NCBI GenBank assembly: GCA_033297205.1
Contig: MU859182.1
Coordinates: 1 to 64,000, forward strand
Reading direction: 5' to 3'
DNA length: 64,000 nt
From: Pseudoneurospora amorphoporcata
Taxonomy: Eukaryota; Ascomycota; Sordariomycetes; Sordariales; Sordariaceae
In this document: positions 1 through 13,200 of the stretch, one piece after another
Layout of the letters: the number at the start of each line of letters is the position of its first letter
Numbering within the stretch: the stretch's first letter is position 1
Position numbers and translations under genes: made by a program
Notes under the pieces: generated by a model
What the model was told of the DNA's origin: nothing
The model's database searches: none
Seen by the model: the letters and a program-made list of their open reading frames with translations, nothing else

Positions 1-129
1 CACTTCGGCTACGCGCTCACGGCCTCCCAGTCTTGACTGCAGCTTTTCTGGGTGTGTTGTGTGTGTTGTGGTTGTTGTGTTCTGCTCCTCGTCACTATAC
101 TACTGAGTAGTACAGGGCAATTACAAGGC

Positions 130-500
130 ACAGTACTAGCCACACGTTAACAAACCCTTACAATAATCAAATTAAAGTATATTAATATTTATTGTTATTA
201 ATAATAGTAAAAGATTATAGAGGGTAGGATTAAGGTTGAATATTTAGAAATGAAGATAATACTTATAAATAGTTTAATGAAACTATTAGGGCAGTTAGAT
301 TATGAGAAATTTCAGAATTTTATAGAGATAGCAAATGCGCCCGCTCGAAAGGAAAATAAAGATAAGGAGGGAAGTTCCTAATAAGGTTTTGAAGAATATT
401 TACAATTTAATTAGAGAGATTATTGTACTAAAAGAGAGAAAATTATAAATAGCTTTACTTTTGCCTGTTTTGTAAGGTCTGTAAGTAAGGGGGTGTATTA
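130..500. repeat. AT-rich, C-depleted tract (RIP-like repeat relic)
   Basis: This stretch is very AT-rich: in 181-300 I count about 25 G or C in 120 bases, and only about 3 of them are C. Cytosine is almost absent from the + strand while guanine persists, and TA/AA/TT steps dominate. From about 540 onward composition returns to normal. Strand-asymmetric loss of C in a short block is what repeat-induced point mutation (C to T in duplicated DNA of Sordariomycetes) leaves behind. No ORF or recognisable transposase remains, so the original element cannot be named. Confidence 0.5.
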
Positions 501-660
501 GATTAGAGGGTGGATATTTAGGTTTTTCTGGCTATACTCAATCTGGATTAGCCGCCCAGCCTCCTAGATTACTAATTTCTAAGTATCTCTAGGATACTCC
601 AGCACCCCCCAGATTCTCTAGGCGAGTTAGTCACACACACTCTTCAATCAATTAATTCTG

Positions 661-1770
661 CATGGTCACATCTGACACTCATAGGCCGTCTCAGCCAATG
701 AGAATGTTCTGTCGAGTCTCCAGCCATCCCGCGGCCCCGCAGTTTGTCGCAGCGTTGCAGCAGCAATTCGTGCAAGTGCAGGGCGGGCATGGCGGGCTTT
801 CCAGGGCACTATCGAAATCTTTCGCGCCTTTCCCATTCAGTGCAATCCCCGCTTCGACCACAACCACGACTCCTTCTCAGTCCCGTCACTGTAAGAATCG
901 ATGTGAGTGGTGACAGTGAGGTGCTCTTGCTGTGTCCAGTCGGCCTTTCTTGTTACTGGAAATTGCTTCATGTCACATTACGCGTCCATTGTTCTTTTCT
1001 TGAAACCATCCTCAAGGGGCTATCCGTCTCCAGCATTACTCAGGCACCTCGACCAGTGACGGTACCCGACGTGCATATCCAATCCCTCCTCTGAATATTA
1101 CATACACCATTACACCCCAGGTTGACAATCCACAACGGCAGCAACTGGTGTCTTGGCTTTGGCAATTGCTAAAGAAGGGCATTGGCCTGGTGTTTGCTTC
1201 AGCTGTGACTCTTTACCCCATCGCCAAACTTGATTGGGTCGAGTCGGCTGGGTCCGAGTCTGCATTGGTCCGCGAGGCTCAGCAGCAGCGGAAGACGGAA
1301 GACGGGACAGACGAAGAGAGAGCTCTGCCAGGTAGGTACCTTACCCATCGCCAGAGTTGCCGGCCATCAACCTTAAACACGCCAGGCCTCCGCCCAACTT
1401 CCCGATCTCGGATTCCCAATCTCTTCACCATCACCCTCGACCACCGCCCATCGCCTGTATCGCCCATCACTCCATCGCGACACCGGACCACCACTACGAC
1501 GTCTGCCCGGATCACGTCCCGGATCATCGGGTCGCCCCATCACGCGACCACCGCGCCGCCCTGGACGTCTACCGACCCTTTGACGCCACCAGCCCGCCCA
1601 TCATATCCTCCGATCGATTGACGACTGCCGTGCCGCTCCGGCCGCCACTCCCGCGTTTCGATACGGCCCGGTCATAGGGGAGCAGTTGACAAGTGAGACC
1701 ACTTTGGCTTCCGAGTACTCTGTACCACAACAGAAGCACACACACATATATACTATACTACAGATTCACA
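661..1770 (+). promoter_or_regulatory. Upstream region and probable 5' leader of the Zn2Cys6 gene
   Basis: No gene of its own is supported here. From about 1360 to 1680 the + strand is strongly C-rich (runs of cca, ccc, cgacc), typical of fungal promoters and leaders. Open stretches at 662-913 and 1148-1621 have no fungal-like codon bias and no family resemblance. Splice-like GTAGGT occurs near 1331, so an intron in the leader is possible. No TATA box at a sensible distance was found. Confidence 0.4.
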
Positions 1771-4124
1771 ATGGAGAGCCCCGAGTTCTCGGCTGGTATG
1801 CGCAACCAGGGCCCCAACGGTGGCGCCCCAAAGCGCAAGCGCAGCATCATGGAAAGCAGTCCCGCCAGCACGGGAGACAACGACCGTGACGAGCGTGACG
1901 ATGGCTCCCCCGAGACCAAGGGTGGCCGCCGACTCCCTGGTGTTAAGCGCGCTTGCAACGAGTGTCGTCAACAAAAGGTACGAATCCGACAAGACAACTG
2001 CCGAATGACAAATCCTCGTTGCTGACACTTCCTCTTCGTACAGTTGCGATGCGATGTTGTCCAAGAACCATTCTCCAGCTGCTCACGATGCAACCGTCTA
2101 CACCTCGATTGCAAGATCGAATCCAACTTCAAGCGTATCGGGAAGCGCAGTAAGCATGCCGAGATGGAGAAGGAGATCGAGAAGCTCAGACGCGCGGTCC
2201 AAAGCGCAAAAGCCCAAGGTTTCGTCGTCGATGAGGATCACGACAACGACACTCCGGGCAATGCCACGCACTCCCAGTTACACTCCCCTGTGGTCAACAG
2301 CCACTACTCGCACACAAGGAACCCGTCGCTGATGGGTTCCGACGAGGCTGTCTCTTCTCTGCTGCACCTGAAGCGTGGAGGCTCCTATGCCCTGCCCAGG
2401 ATCGTGCGTGAGCTTGAAGACTTCAGGATCACGGAAGATGACGAAAGCGTCTTGTTTAACGATTACTTCCACTACTACCATCCATTCCTCCCATTCCTCA
2501 ATCCCCACCAGACCCCAGACCAGTACTACCAACAGTATCCTTTGCTTTACTGGGCTATAGTGGCCGTGGCTAGCAGGCGGTATGGTCACGATCGATCATT
2601 CTTGACAAAGCTATCCAGCCCTTTGACAAGACTGCTCTGGACTACCATCGGGGAGGTGCCTCAAAGCTACTTCGCTGTCAAGGCACTGTGCCTCCTCTGC
2701 ACATGGCCTCTGCCGACCAGCACATCATCATCTGACCCGACCCACATTCTGGGTGGTGTTCTGATGAAGACGGCCACCGGTCTAGGCCTTCACCGACCAA
2801 ATCACATGAACGACTTCTCAAGGGTGCCCATTGAGCTCAACAAGGAGGGCCTGCATGATCGAATCAAGACTTGGGCTGTTGCCAACATCGTCGCGCAGGC
2901 TGTGGGCACCGGTTATGGCCAGCCCGCAACAACCCTGTACGACTGGACGTTGGCTACCCGTCAAGGCGATACCAGTCCTACTTCACTGGGCCCTGAGCTC
3001 GAGGCCAGACTCCAGATCGAACGGTTTTGCGATAAAGTCTCCAAGGAGATGTACAGCAATGCTAGCGATCCGAGAGGCGTCGCAGGCGATGAGCATCGCG
3101 CCATGTTGATGCGTGTTTATCGTCGCGAATACAACGAGCTGAGTGCTGCCGTCTTGTCCAAGGGCGTCTCACCAGTCGTCAATCTCCACCTCAAGGCTGC
3201 CGGCCTCCATCTCCGCCTAGCAGGCTTCTTCGACTCCAACAACACACCTAACTATCTGGATGATCTGATGGGTCTCTGGAGAGCTACAACAAGCTTTCTT
3301 GACTTCATTTTGGATGGTGACCCGTCTTGCCACGATCACTATTCTTACCAATACCGTGATCAGTACATGCTCAAGTACGCCTCCAACTATATCCAGCAGA
3401 TGCTGGTGGCTGCTGGGTTCTCCTTGCTCAAGCTACTACGCTCCTTCTTCGCCAAAACTATTGATTTTGATCGCGGACGGGAACTCTTCCACAGAACCAT
3501 TCAGGCCATCCGGGCCACGAGCGTCATACAGAATGATCTTTATTGGAGATTGGCTGAGCTCATGGTCCAGATCTGGAATGGCGCTGGTAGGGAGCACCCA
3601 AACGCATATCGGCCAGATGGAACCGAACCCGTGGTGGACGACAGTCTGCAGCTCAAGGTGAGATGTAGACACAGCATGAGCCTGGTATTCGACTCGATTT
3701 GGCACTGGAGGGAAGAATACCAGGCCAGAGGGAGGGGTACACTTGATGGTAAGTTATTTTCTGTTTGAATCTGCTCCCCAATTGGTGAAAAACTGCTCCT
3801 AGTTGCTAAAAACAAGTGTTTGGCGCAGCCCTCAAACAACCCACAAATCCCGATTCAGCTAATGAATCATCAGCCTCGTCGACACATCTCGACAGTACGC
3901 TAGCACCGCCCTCTCACGGTATCCCGAACCTTGGCCTCGCCGCCGCCGCTTCGAACGGATCTGTTACACCCGGTGGAGGGTCATCGACCATGGGTGGAAA
4001 CCAGCAGCTCATGGGGATGAACGGCTTTGCCGATACCCTCGACGTCTGGGATCCCCAACATTGGATGCTTGACGGCCTGCTCGACTTCAACTACACGTTC
4101 GTCCCGCCGATAGAAGGTGCTTAG
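1771..4124 (+). CDS. Zn2Cys6 (Gal4-type) transcription factor with MHR domain
   Basis: Predicted nuclear regulator of 735 aa from exons 1771-1977, 2044-3748 and 3829-4124. Splicing the 66-nt first intron (GTACGA...TACAG) creates a complete zinc cluster with cysteines at residues 62, 65, 72, 82, 85 and 92 (spacing 2-6-9-2-6). It is followed by a basic linker and a short heptad-like helix (EMEKEIEKLRRAV), the usual Zn2Cys6 linker-dimerisation layout. Residues about 205-470 fit the fungal middle homology region (FNDYFHYYHPFLPFLN; GGVLMKTATGLGLHRP). The C-terminus is Ser/Gly/Asn-rich and ends in an acidic-aromatic segment (WMLDGLLDFNY) that could activate transcription. The zinc cluster resembles the Leu3/War1 branch, but the target genes cannot be read from sequence. 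ATG 1771 (CACAATGG) is the first in-frame ATG. Intron 2 is 3749-3828 (GTAAGT...CGCAG). Confidence 0.9.
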
Positions 4125-4258
4125 GGACCCCTTTGATGATCGGGGAACGGAACGTCTTGACGAAGACCTACGATCAGTCGCCGCCGTCCACGCCCGAATG
4201 TCTTACGCGTACTAAACGGATTCATGTTATACGGAGCTTCAACACTCGAGTAAACAGT

Positions 4259-4281
4259 ATCAGCATCAGCATCAGCATCAA
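4259..4281 (+). repeat. CAGCAT hexanucleotide microsatellite in probable 3' UTR
   Basis: About four tandem copies of cagcat, starting about 135 nt after the stop codon of the Zn2Cys6 gene. It is probably part of the 3' UTR. No function is apparent. Confidence 0.7.
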
Positions 4282-7200
4282 GCAATTTGTTTTATTTCGA
4301 TCAGCATGCTATTTCAAAATCATGTCTTGCATTTTCACATCTTGCTTTTCATTCTTCAACAAGTATACCCCCCTTTCTGATGCACATAACGAGACTTGAA
4401 AACTCTCTCTGGGATAATTGGGGTTCAGGATCTGTCTTTTTTCGGTTCGGTTCGGGATAACGGGAGGCTGGGAAAAATATTAGGGCGGAACTCAAAAATC
4501 AAAACTGGCGAAGTGTCTTGAGATTTACGCCAAGGCGACGGAACGAGTATATAGCGTTCTTGAAATTTTAACGTAGTCGTAGTGTGACCCAAAAGAAGGT
4601 GTTATCGTGGTGTGTTTATACAAAGATCAAGTCTGGTATCTATGAGAAAAGCTCATAATAAGCACTGTCCCTCATTTTTACGTTTGCGATGTTCAGCTGT
4701 GTGTTTTCATGTGTTGCATTCTGTCACGAAGTTCTGATCGCAATATCGAACGACATGATTACAAAATAAAAATATCTTTCCAAGTTCAACATCGTCTTCT
4801 CAATTGGACCGGTGAGACAACATCTCAAACACCCCACGATTTCACCCTGCAATACTCGCCGTCCAATTCCTCCAGCGAGACATCACGAGACCGGATGACA
4901 TCAAGATCGGATGGCAATGTCAAGACCGGATGACAATGTCCAGGCTCAATGACAACACCATACCCAGACCAAAACATCGAAACCAAGAACCCCAGGCAGA
5001 CCCCCGCTTTTTTTCTCTCCCGCCTTCATCGTGACGACTTTGCCGAATTTAGCACACAAAGAATCACCTCAGAACATCACCGGAGCCCGTCCCGGTGGCC
5101 AGTGTCACACATCACTTCCAAGCGCCGTTGGGTGCGCCGGTTGTTATGCCGCTGAGTGCTGCGCCGTTGGTTGTCGCATGCCGGCTCGGCTTGTTGATTC
5201 GTTCCGTCACACGACTCCCGTCTTATTCCGGTTTCCGGTGTTCGTAACCTACCTCTAGGGATGAAGAAGATGGAAGTTACCACCAACCGAGCAACATGAA
5301 ACAAACACTGAACCGGTCGATAGTCGAGCGATTCGATCGAAGTCTTTGCCACTGTCACTGCCCCATGTCTTTTTCACTTTGAGCTTACTTGTTTCTTTAC
5401 TTCATGTTGATCAGCTGGTCAGTCGGGTTGTAGTCAATCACTTGATCATATCATCGTTGATAGGTAACAAAGTGGATATGGAGTGTTGTTGGCTTCCAGA
5501 ATTATCGCCGTCTTTCTTCACGAGTGCGCGGTAAAACGACGTGCCGTTGAGTGAAGCAATTATATTTCTCGTATCATCATTTCCATTGTTGACAATGGAG
5601 GTTACGCGCCGCCGGTCGAACCCTCGGAACTAAGAATACAGGCAAGAGGCAAAGATGTCGGTTGGTTCGAAAAGATCCAAACGACTCAACAACATTGAAG
5701 AGACGAATGTTTGCCCCGTGGATGAGCCGATGAGGTGGCCTCCACCTTGGCTCCCGAGTGAGCAAGATGAAAAAAAAGGCGAGGGGGAAGAAAAGTGGGC
5801 AGAGAACCGGAGGGAAAGACGGGAACCGGCCGTGGCACCCGGGTGGTGAAGGCATTGCTCATCTATGGCTCCTTCCTGCTTTAATTTTGTGTCCCGCAGT
5901 CTGTGGGACTCGGTCGGTGGGGTATACGTGTGGGAAGTAATCCGACATTGGTAAGTCATTTGCTACAGGAAGGCGTTGCGTGCGAATCGGTCGAGATGTG
6001 TGTTAGGCGTCATAGATGGAAGTCAATCGATCTGCTACTAGTGAAAACCTGAAATGATATTTTCTCGCCCAGCAGCAGGTGACTTGTCCCTTCCTGACAC
6101 TAACTACCATGAAAGGGCAACGGGGTCAATTCCCGTCGACATGATTGCTTCGACTATGGCGAGGAACATTCGTTACAGTGCTTTCCTACCTATAGATGAA
6201 CCATATGTTGAAGCTGCCTTCTACTGCCTTCTCGTATGCTTCTCTCTGCCCACTTCACTTCACTCCACTTCACGTCAGCTCGCCTGATCTACCTGAATTT
6301 GACGTTCATGATGTGGGATTCTTCTCAACCCCCAAGCTAGGGATGCTTTGGTGGTTGGTATTACTTCCTGAACTACTGGATTGCAATATATCGTGATCAC
6401 CTCGTGATCGTGTATCGGTGAATTGACCCACCATCAGTGAGGGAGGTAGAGGGATATGAAAGAGTGGATATGCGAACCATTCCCTCGGGTCTTCATGGTT
6501 CCATTGGGATCCTGTGTGCATTGGGGTCCGCGAACAAGAACAAGGAACTGGGATGTAAATTCCGTCTGTCTAGGATAGGACCTCCAATGGAGTTTATGTT
6601 AACTGTGTGGATCATGACCATGATATGAATGCCGTTTGCAGGCAGACATTGTTGGTCCATTCTGTTGCTGTGAGTTGAGCTGCAAGAATTGATTGACTGA
6701 CTGTGAGTTACGCTTGAAAGAGGCACGTCGAGCTGGAACTTATTTTCGAAAGGTACTGTTGTTTACCTTCCTTCCTAGGGAAGTGTCATGTTGGTACTGT
6801 GAGCTGATACTTGGACTCCAATCCCGATATGCCTAGGCCTTGGTATCTTCCCTCAGGTCTGTTGTCAATCTTGAGGAAACGTGTACGACCAAGGGTCTAA
6901 GAAGAATCCGCCGGTTGGTTATCAGATGTTCTCCATATATCTGTCCTGGTACGTTGGATATGGGGAAGTCTGTGACCACTTACACCTATGGGGAAAGCAT
7001 ATTCCTCGCTTTCGGCTGTGGTTTCGATCACTAATCCTAGTCATATGTCAATATCTACCCATTCAAAAGCATTTAATGTTAACGTGAACTCGAGGATCTT
7101 GACTGTCCCAGGAATATTTTCAGCTTCACGACAATGGTGGGGCGGTTCATCCCAAGCTATCAATTTCGCTGGTATCAACCATGGTCACTCGAAGATTCTT

Positions 7201-10200
7201 CGAGACCGGCGAGTCGCGGTAACCGGGCGGTCTCCGTCGTAACATCGTAGCTACCAGACCAAGCTGATGATGTCTGAAAGCGGAGGCTGAAAAGTTTCTT
7301 GGGGGCCATTCCGTTGACGTTAATTGGTTGGGTGTCTTGATACTACTTACTGCCAAACAGTTAGAACTGCGCCTTCCACGTGCAGTGCATCTACCGTGGG
7401 CTCGTTCGTCTTCGGTACGGTACGTCCGTCCGGACTGAAAACTACTGGATCTTCATCCAAAGGAGTCTTCTTGGAGAAGAACATCAACAATAATTGGTCA
7501 ATGGCGAGAGACAGGCCCTGTCCGTGGGCCTGGATGGCGTTACGCTGGGTGGTCTCGTGTGGCTTGGGGGCGGTTCTGGCGCTTATTCGCTCGCCTTCTT
7601 TTCTTCGCTTGGTCGCCTGCTCGCCTATGTGGTCACCTACCCGATTAGCCTCACTAGGCGAGCGTTTAGCGTTCCTTGGCGACATTGTTGCTCGAAGGAT
7701 TATTTGCTAAGCCGCGCTAAAGAATGTTGTCACTGTAACAAGCCCTGTGAGGCTTGGTAGATGAAAAAAAATAAAAAAAATAAATAAATAAATAAAAAAA
7801 AATAAAGGGTCGAGGCAAGTACTCACTTCGTTTTCGGCTGTCCGGGCCGATTTACGGCGTAGTGGAACGAGGGATCTTGGATGATGGATGGTTACGGTTG
7901 TGGTGGTGATTTGCCAGGAAGAAGTTCCAAGTCGAAATTGGAAAGTTGTACTGGAAAGAAATGTTTGATATTCGGAGCGAAGGAAGGCCCAACGGGGCGG
8001 ACCGTCGCCCTGGTCCTGGCAGTGCTTACTAGTTCCTTCTCTTGGGTTTTGGTTTATTTCCCCGGTCTGGTCTGGCCTTGAATTAAAACCCAAAAGTGTT
8101 ATTCGCTCTCGTCAGAGTAAGTGCGCTTTTTCACCGTAAACATGTGGGAGTCGAAGAGAGGCGACGCCCAAATTCCAAGAACACATCTGAGAGGCGCGTT
8201 ATCGGACCAATTGTAAGCTATCTTAAGGCTGTGCTCGGTAGGCACCGATCTGTTTCGGAAGTTAGAAGAAACTGAGGGGAAGGTTTTGGTAGATCGTAGC
8301 GGGTAGGCGTGTACGGTGCATACATAATAGCGGGATGCAGGTACCGTGATGTACAGGATAGGATAGTGCATTGCATTGCATAAGTTTGATTTCGCTCGAA
8401 ATTCGGGCCTTGGTGGGCTGAAGGTTTGCGGAGCTCGTTCGCTCTCGGTAGTGAAATCTTCTCGATGTCGCACAGTATTTTTCTGGGGGGTTTGCGATAG
8501 TGTCAAGGCATGATTGAGGAGCCCCGGTATATGGAGTGAGGCCATCATACTGGCCATGCTCTGTATTGCATTCGATACGGTCGAAATCGAGTTTCAAGTC
8601 ATCCAGTAGCCGTCGAAGAACAAGCAGGAGGGTAAACCTATCACCGGTCATCATTACAGCGTTTGATCGCCCTCGATCCTTCGGCCATCCTTGGGACCTT
8701 GGGGGATCGACGAACTAGGCGTGGGCTTAGTTATAGCCCAGTCAGCCACTTGCAGCCAACACAGTCGAGAACATTTCGCCCTTAGTCTAGCGTTCGGTTC
8801 ACCTTCTTCTCCTAGCTAGAACTAGAGCACGTGGGGTGGCCAGAGCACAGAAAGCCCCAGACCTCGCTGAATCGACATGATCTTTCGTTTTGTCGGTTGG
8901 TCGCACCGCAACTCTGCTATTGCAATTGCAACTGAATGCAAACAAGCTTGCAAGCTGTATGTCATTTCCGTCCCCTCGGGCCGGTCGTACATTACACTTG
9001 CCTTACGTACGTACATGCGGATGCGGTATGCGGTGTGCTTGTTGGTGATATCGATGCCAGATGAAGAATGTAGGTCACCGCTCGCGGGCCATCCGACTTC
9101 AGTATAGACGCAGGTACGAACGGACGGGTAAAGGTCGTATCGTGCATATCTCCCGAATGCATCTGTTAGGCAACATCATTCTTGATCGTGCAGCTACTTG
9201 GCATGCAGTGTACATCATTGGAAAATTCTGTTGAAAAGTCAAGGTTCGAAATCTTATCATGAGATGAAAGCAAGTAGAAAACGCAAGGGCCGGGTAATGT
9301 TCGTCAGGACGAGTCTTACGACCCTTGATAATAACCAAGTTTGTGATGATATGATACGATACGCTTTGTTCACAGTGGCCTTGAGTAACTGGGGCGAGCA
9401 TGTTGGCAGTACGTTGCCTATCAATACAATAACGACAGGTCTTGTTCGGAATGAGCCCCCAGGTCCACTAACGGTAGCCAGACTTGGCTTCGGGATTGAG
9501 GACTATTCCATCCAGCTTGAATGTCAAGAAGCGGAAATAGTTCAAAGCGGTACTGAACTTACCAGGACTCACCTTCGTGGAGATTTGAGTGGTGAAGGAG
9601 CGGTGAAAAAGCGTTGAAAAGCGATCGCGATGTTGTTAGGTTGTTGCTATTCAGTTGCTGTTGTTTGGTCAGCCCTGTAAGCCACAAACCCAGTCACTTC
9701 TTCGCTCATCGATAAGCACTGTCGTCCATGATCTGGACTGTGGTTGTGGTATTACCTGAAGGTGAAAGAGCCGCAATGCAAGATTTCATGCAAAGCAACC
9801 TACCTACACAGGAAGGATGGATGCATTGCATATCTTTTGGTGAGGGCGCGCCGCCACATTCGGGAGTGTTTCCTATGCCGGGACTAGTTCGCACTATTTT
9901 TGCCATGTTCCTAGTGTTTCAGAAACAGCCGAAGGAGTATTGAAACAACTTTTGCTTTTTCCTTGCCTTCCCCAGATTTGGGGGCTTGCCGATGGTGTGG
10001 AATGGTGGATGGATCATGGCAGAAACTTGTCGTCGTCGTCAATTGAGATGCCGAGCTAGGTACCTACGTTGCGGTGGTGAACGGGACATGGATGTAAGGG
10101 CGGATACGGCGTTGGTGATCATGTTGCCAACGGCCTGGTAGCCGTGCCGGCAACAGATTGTCTCGACCTTCTGTTGGCGATTGCTTCTTCTGTTGGTCGT

Positions 10201-13200
10201 TAAAGTGGCAGTTGGTTGTGTCCTTTGACGACATCGCCTTCCGGTCCAGTCTAGAAACTGCGGGGGAAAGGGGCGATGAATGTGGAAGGCGCTGCAGGCT
10301 GCCATGTTGAGAAAGTGGAAGTGGGAGGAAACGAAAGTGAGATGCGATGGGAAGTGCGAACGCCGTTACATTACCGGGATTGGAGGCTCCAGAATCGAGC
10401 GAGCATTGTCGTAACACAAGGGAAGGGTACACTCCCCGGTTGTACAAACAAACCGACTACCTGGTCACTTACCAGGTCGCCTACCTGGCCGCATACGTTC
10501 TTGTTGATGCCAAACCGCACCGTCACTACTTGGCTAGTCACTTAACTCTCAAGACAGTGCTACAACTCCCAAGACCTCGGTCTGTTCTCCATCGTTGACC
10601 TGTTGGCGTTCGCAGTGATTGACTGCAGGCTCCAAGATTCCAGATTCAAAACCTTGTTAGTCCTCGAGCACCTTCCGCTTCTTCGTCCGTCTCCGCATGC
10701 GTCTGCCCGTCACTCCTGCTGTCACTCTACCATGATCATGCACTCAGTTCCGCGACAGAGGTCTTGCTGCTCTCGGCGTAGTGGAATGTGTCGGTAGACT
10801 AGACTCCAGACGAGAGCATAGACACTTGGACTCCCTGGACCCTGCGTAATAACCTGGTGAAAGCCTGAACCAACCGGTCAACCGGCTCGACAGGCCAACA
10901 ACCCGGCCCGACCGGTTTCTAACATCATCACACTCTACTGTGGCGGAAAGAGAGGATTGCCAAAGAGCGTAGGAGGGTTCTATGAATAAACTTCTCAGTT
11001 AGTCACCGGCCTACCGCAATACCTTAACACGGGACACCGAGTGCATGTAAGTGCTGTGTTGAATGTACCTTGGCTTTGCCGGCTTCAGTCCACGACTCAT
11101 CTAATTGATATCGTGCGTCGGGGAAACAGCTCTGTCACATTCCGAAAGAAGTTCCCATATACTCCACTTCGGCTCAAAACCTTGTTGGGTCTACTGCGTC
11201 AACACAATACCCGAGATACTTCCAGGTACAGAAGCAGGACACTTCAAGACATTCATGAAAAGACTCGGGTACATCAAGATACGTACCACTTACTAGCTCA
11301 TGGCGACCCCAGTGTTGAGCTCAACCGTGTTGACGGTTCTAGACCTCGTGATTAGCACTGGAGGAAGAAGCCATCTTCTCGCAAGCACACACTGGAAAGC
11401 AGTTCCCACCTTCCTTTTTCGCTACCTTGGATGCCATGTAGTGGTACCTCCCCTGTGAGTGATACTCCTGAGAAGCTGCAGATTGGAACGGGTGGCAATA
11501 CATTCGACCCCGGTGGTGATGCATGGTTCAAAAACTCCACCATGATGATGACAAGTGTAGAATGATAGAGTTGTCAAGGTTGGCCCTGCTCGGTGCTGTG
11601 TCACCTATGAAACCCATTCATCTGTGATGTTTACTGACAAAGAGGAAAAGGTTAGTGAGGGATATATCAGGAATATTACTTCACTCATTAAGATATGGGG
11701 TACTTATCAAATACTCTTACCTGAACCTCCCCTAGGCGTCCCAAGCACCTCTCTTCTAAAGCCATGTCGAAGGTCTCTGAGGTTATGTTAGCAATTCCAA
11801 GTGGTCCAGACATTTACTCAACCCTTGGTAGCTCTAGTTCACCCATACAGTAGACAGTTCGATGCCCGCAGATCACAACAGCCTTGTGATCCAATAGTCA
11901 TCACCAACTACATCACCAATCTAAACCTCTAACTTTAATCGCACTAATAATCCAATCCCTTGCTTGTCCAGGTATATGAAGCAGCAGGTAAAACGCAGAG
12001 GCAATTCGGACATATGCATCATCATTCCATATGCAAGCCCTCTCAAGCAGGCACCTTCGTATAGACACCTTCTCAGGCTAGCCACGAATTTCAGATATGC
12101 AAAACTCCATAGTCTGGAGTATGGCGAGCCGTGTATACCACAAACAGTCGTATGATGGGATGTAAGAGGGGAGACTCAACACAGAGGTATGTGGGGCGAC
12201 GAGAACCTGAAGAGCAAAACTGGTTCACTCCGTATGGATCGGTCCCGAAGTGGAAACCTTATTTCCGCTGTAGAACCCTCATGATAGGTTTTTTATGTTC
12301 CCATAGGCTCTGCGAGTAAACAAACTTATGCGCCTGCAATGCATCTACGGCTCGGACATGCAGTGGTGTTGATGCTAACAAGCCGACACATGTGCTGAAG
12401 GCAGGGCGAGAATAATGACAGGCTAACCGAGTGTGTTTGATCCCCCTGCGTACCGTGCGATGTGTGTATTATACTTGTACTTCCAAGACCCAAAAGTCGG
12501 AATCAGGAAAAAGTCGACGCAGAAGCGGGAGATCATGTGCTGCAAGTGTAACCACGTGCTCATGCAGCGCCTGGTGATCTTGAACGTATTTTCTAGACTT
12601 CAGCTGTGTCCGCTAATGGGTCCGACATTTTGTTGGTCCTCACAGCTTTGTGATAGACGCTGGCTGTCGACTGGTTGGAACCTCATTCGACATTTACCCC
12701 GGCAACCGATTCGACCAGTCTCTTCCTGACCATATTTTGTATTCCAACTCACAGTGGCTCAGCCCTTCCCGACGGCGCCAAGCTCGACCGGTGTAGGCGA
12801 TAACCATGCTGAGCGACCGGAAAGACGCGAGGGTTTTGCACCGCAGTTGCTGAGGAATGAGGACAGCACAACTTCTGGCAAATCAGAATTGGCAAACCAG
12901 AAATGTCCAGGGACAGAGTCAGCAGTGCAAGCCACTTAAACTTTTACTGTCCGTTCCGCTATTCCGGGCTGATCGACGAAGTATAGCCGGTATAGCACCT
13001 GTGGGATATTGAACTGCAGTCCTCTGCTGCTTAGAGAGACCACAATCCGTAGAGAGTGATGTATGTCAATATTTGACTGTTGCATTATGTGGGTGATGAT
13101 CATGAAACAGACGCGTAACTTGCCTACTTCCCAGTGATATAGCCATTTCACACGGAGAAGAATGCTATGCAAATATCATAACTCCTGGAGAAAATTTGCA

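Noticed and set aside
1148..1621. 157-codon frame upstream of the Zn2Cys6 gene.
   Set aside because: It lies in C-rich leader or promoter DNA, is Thr/Pro/Ser low complexity, and overlaps other open frames on both strands.
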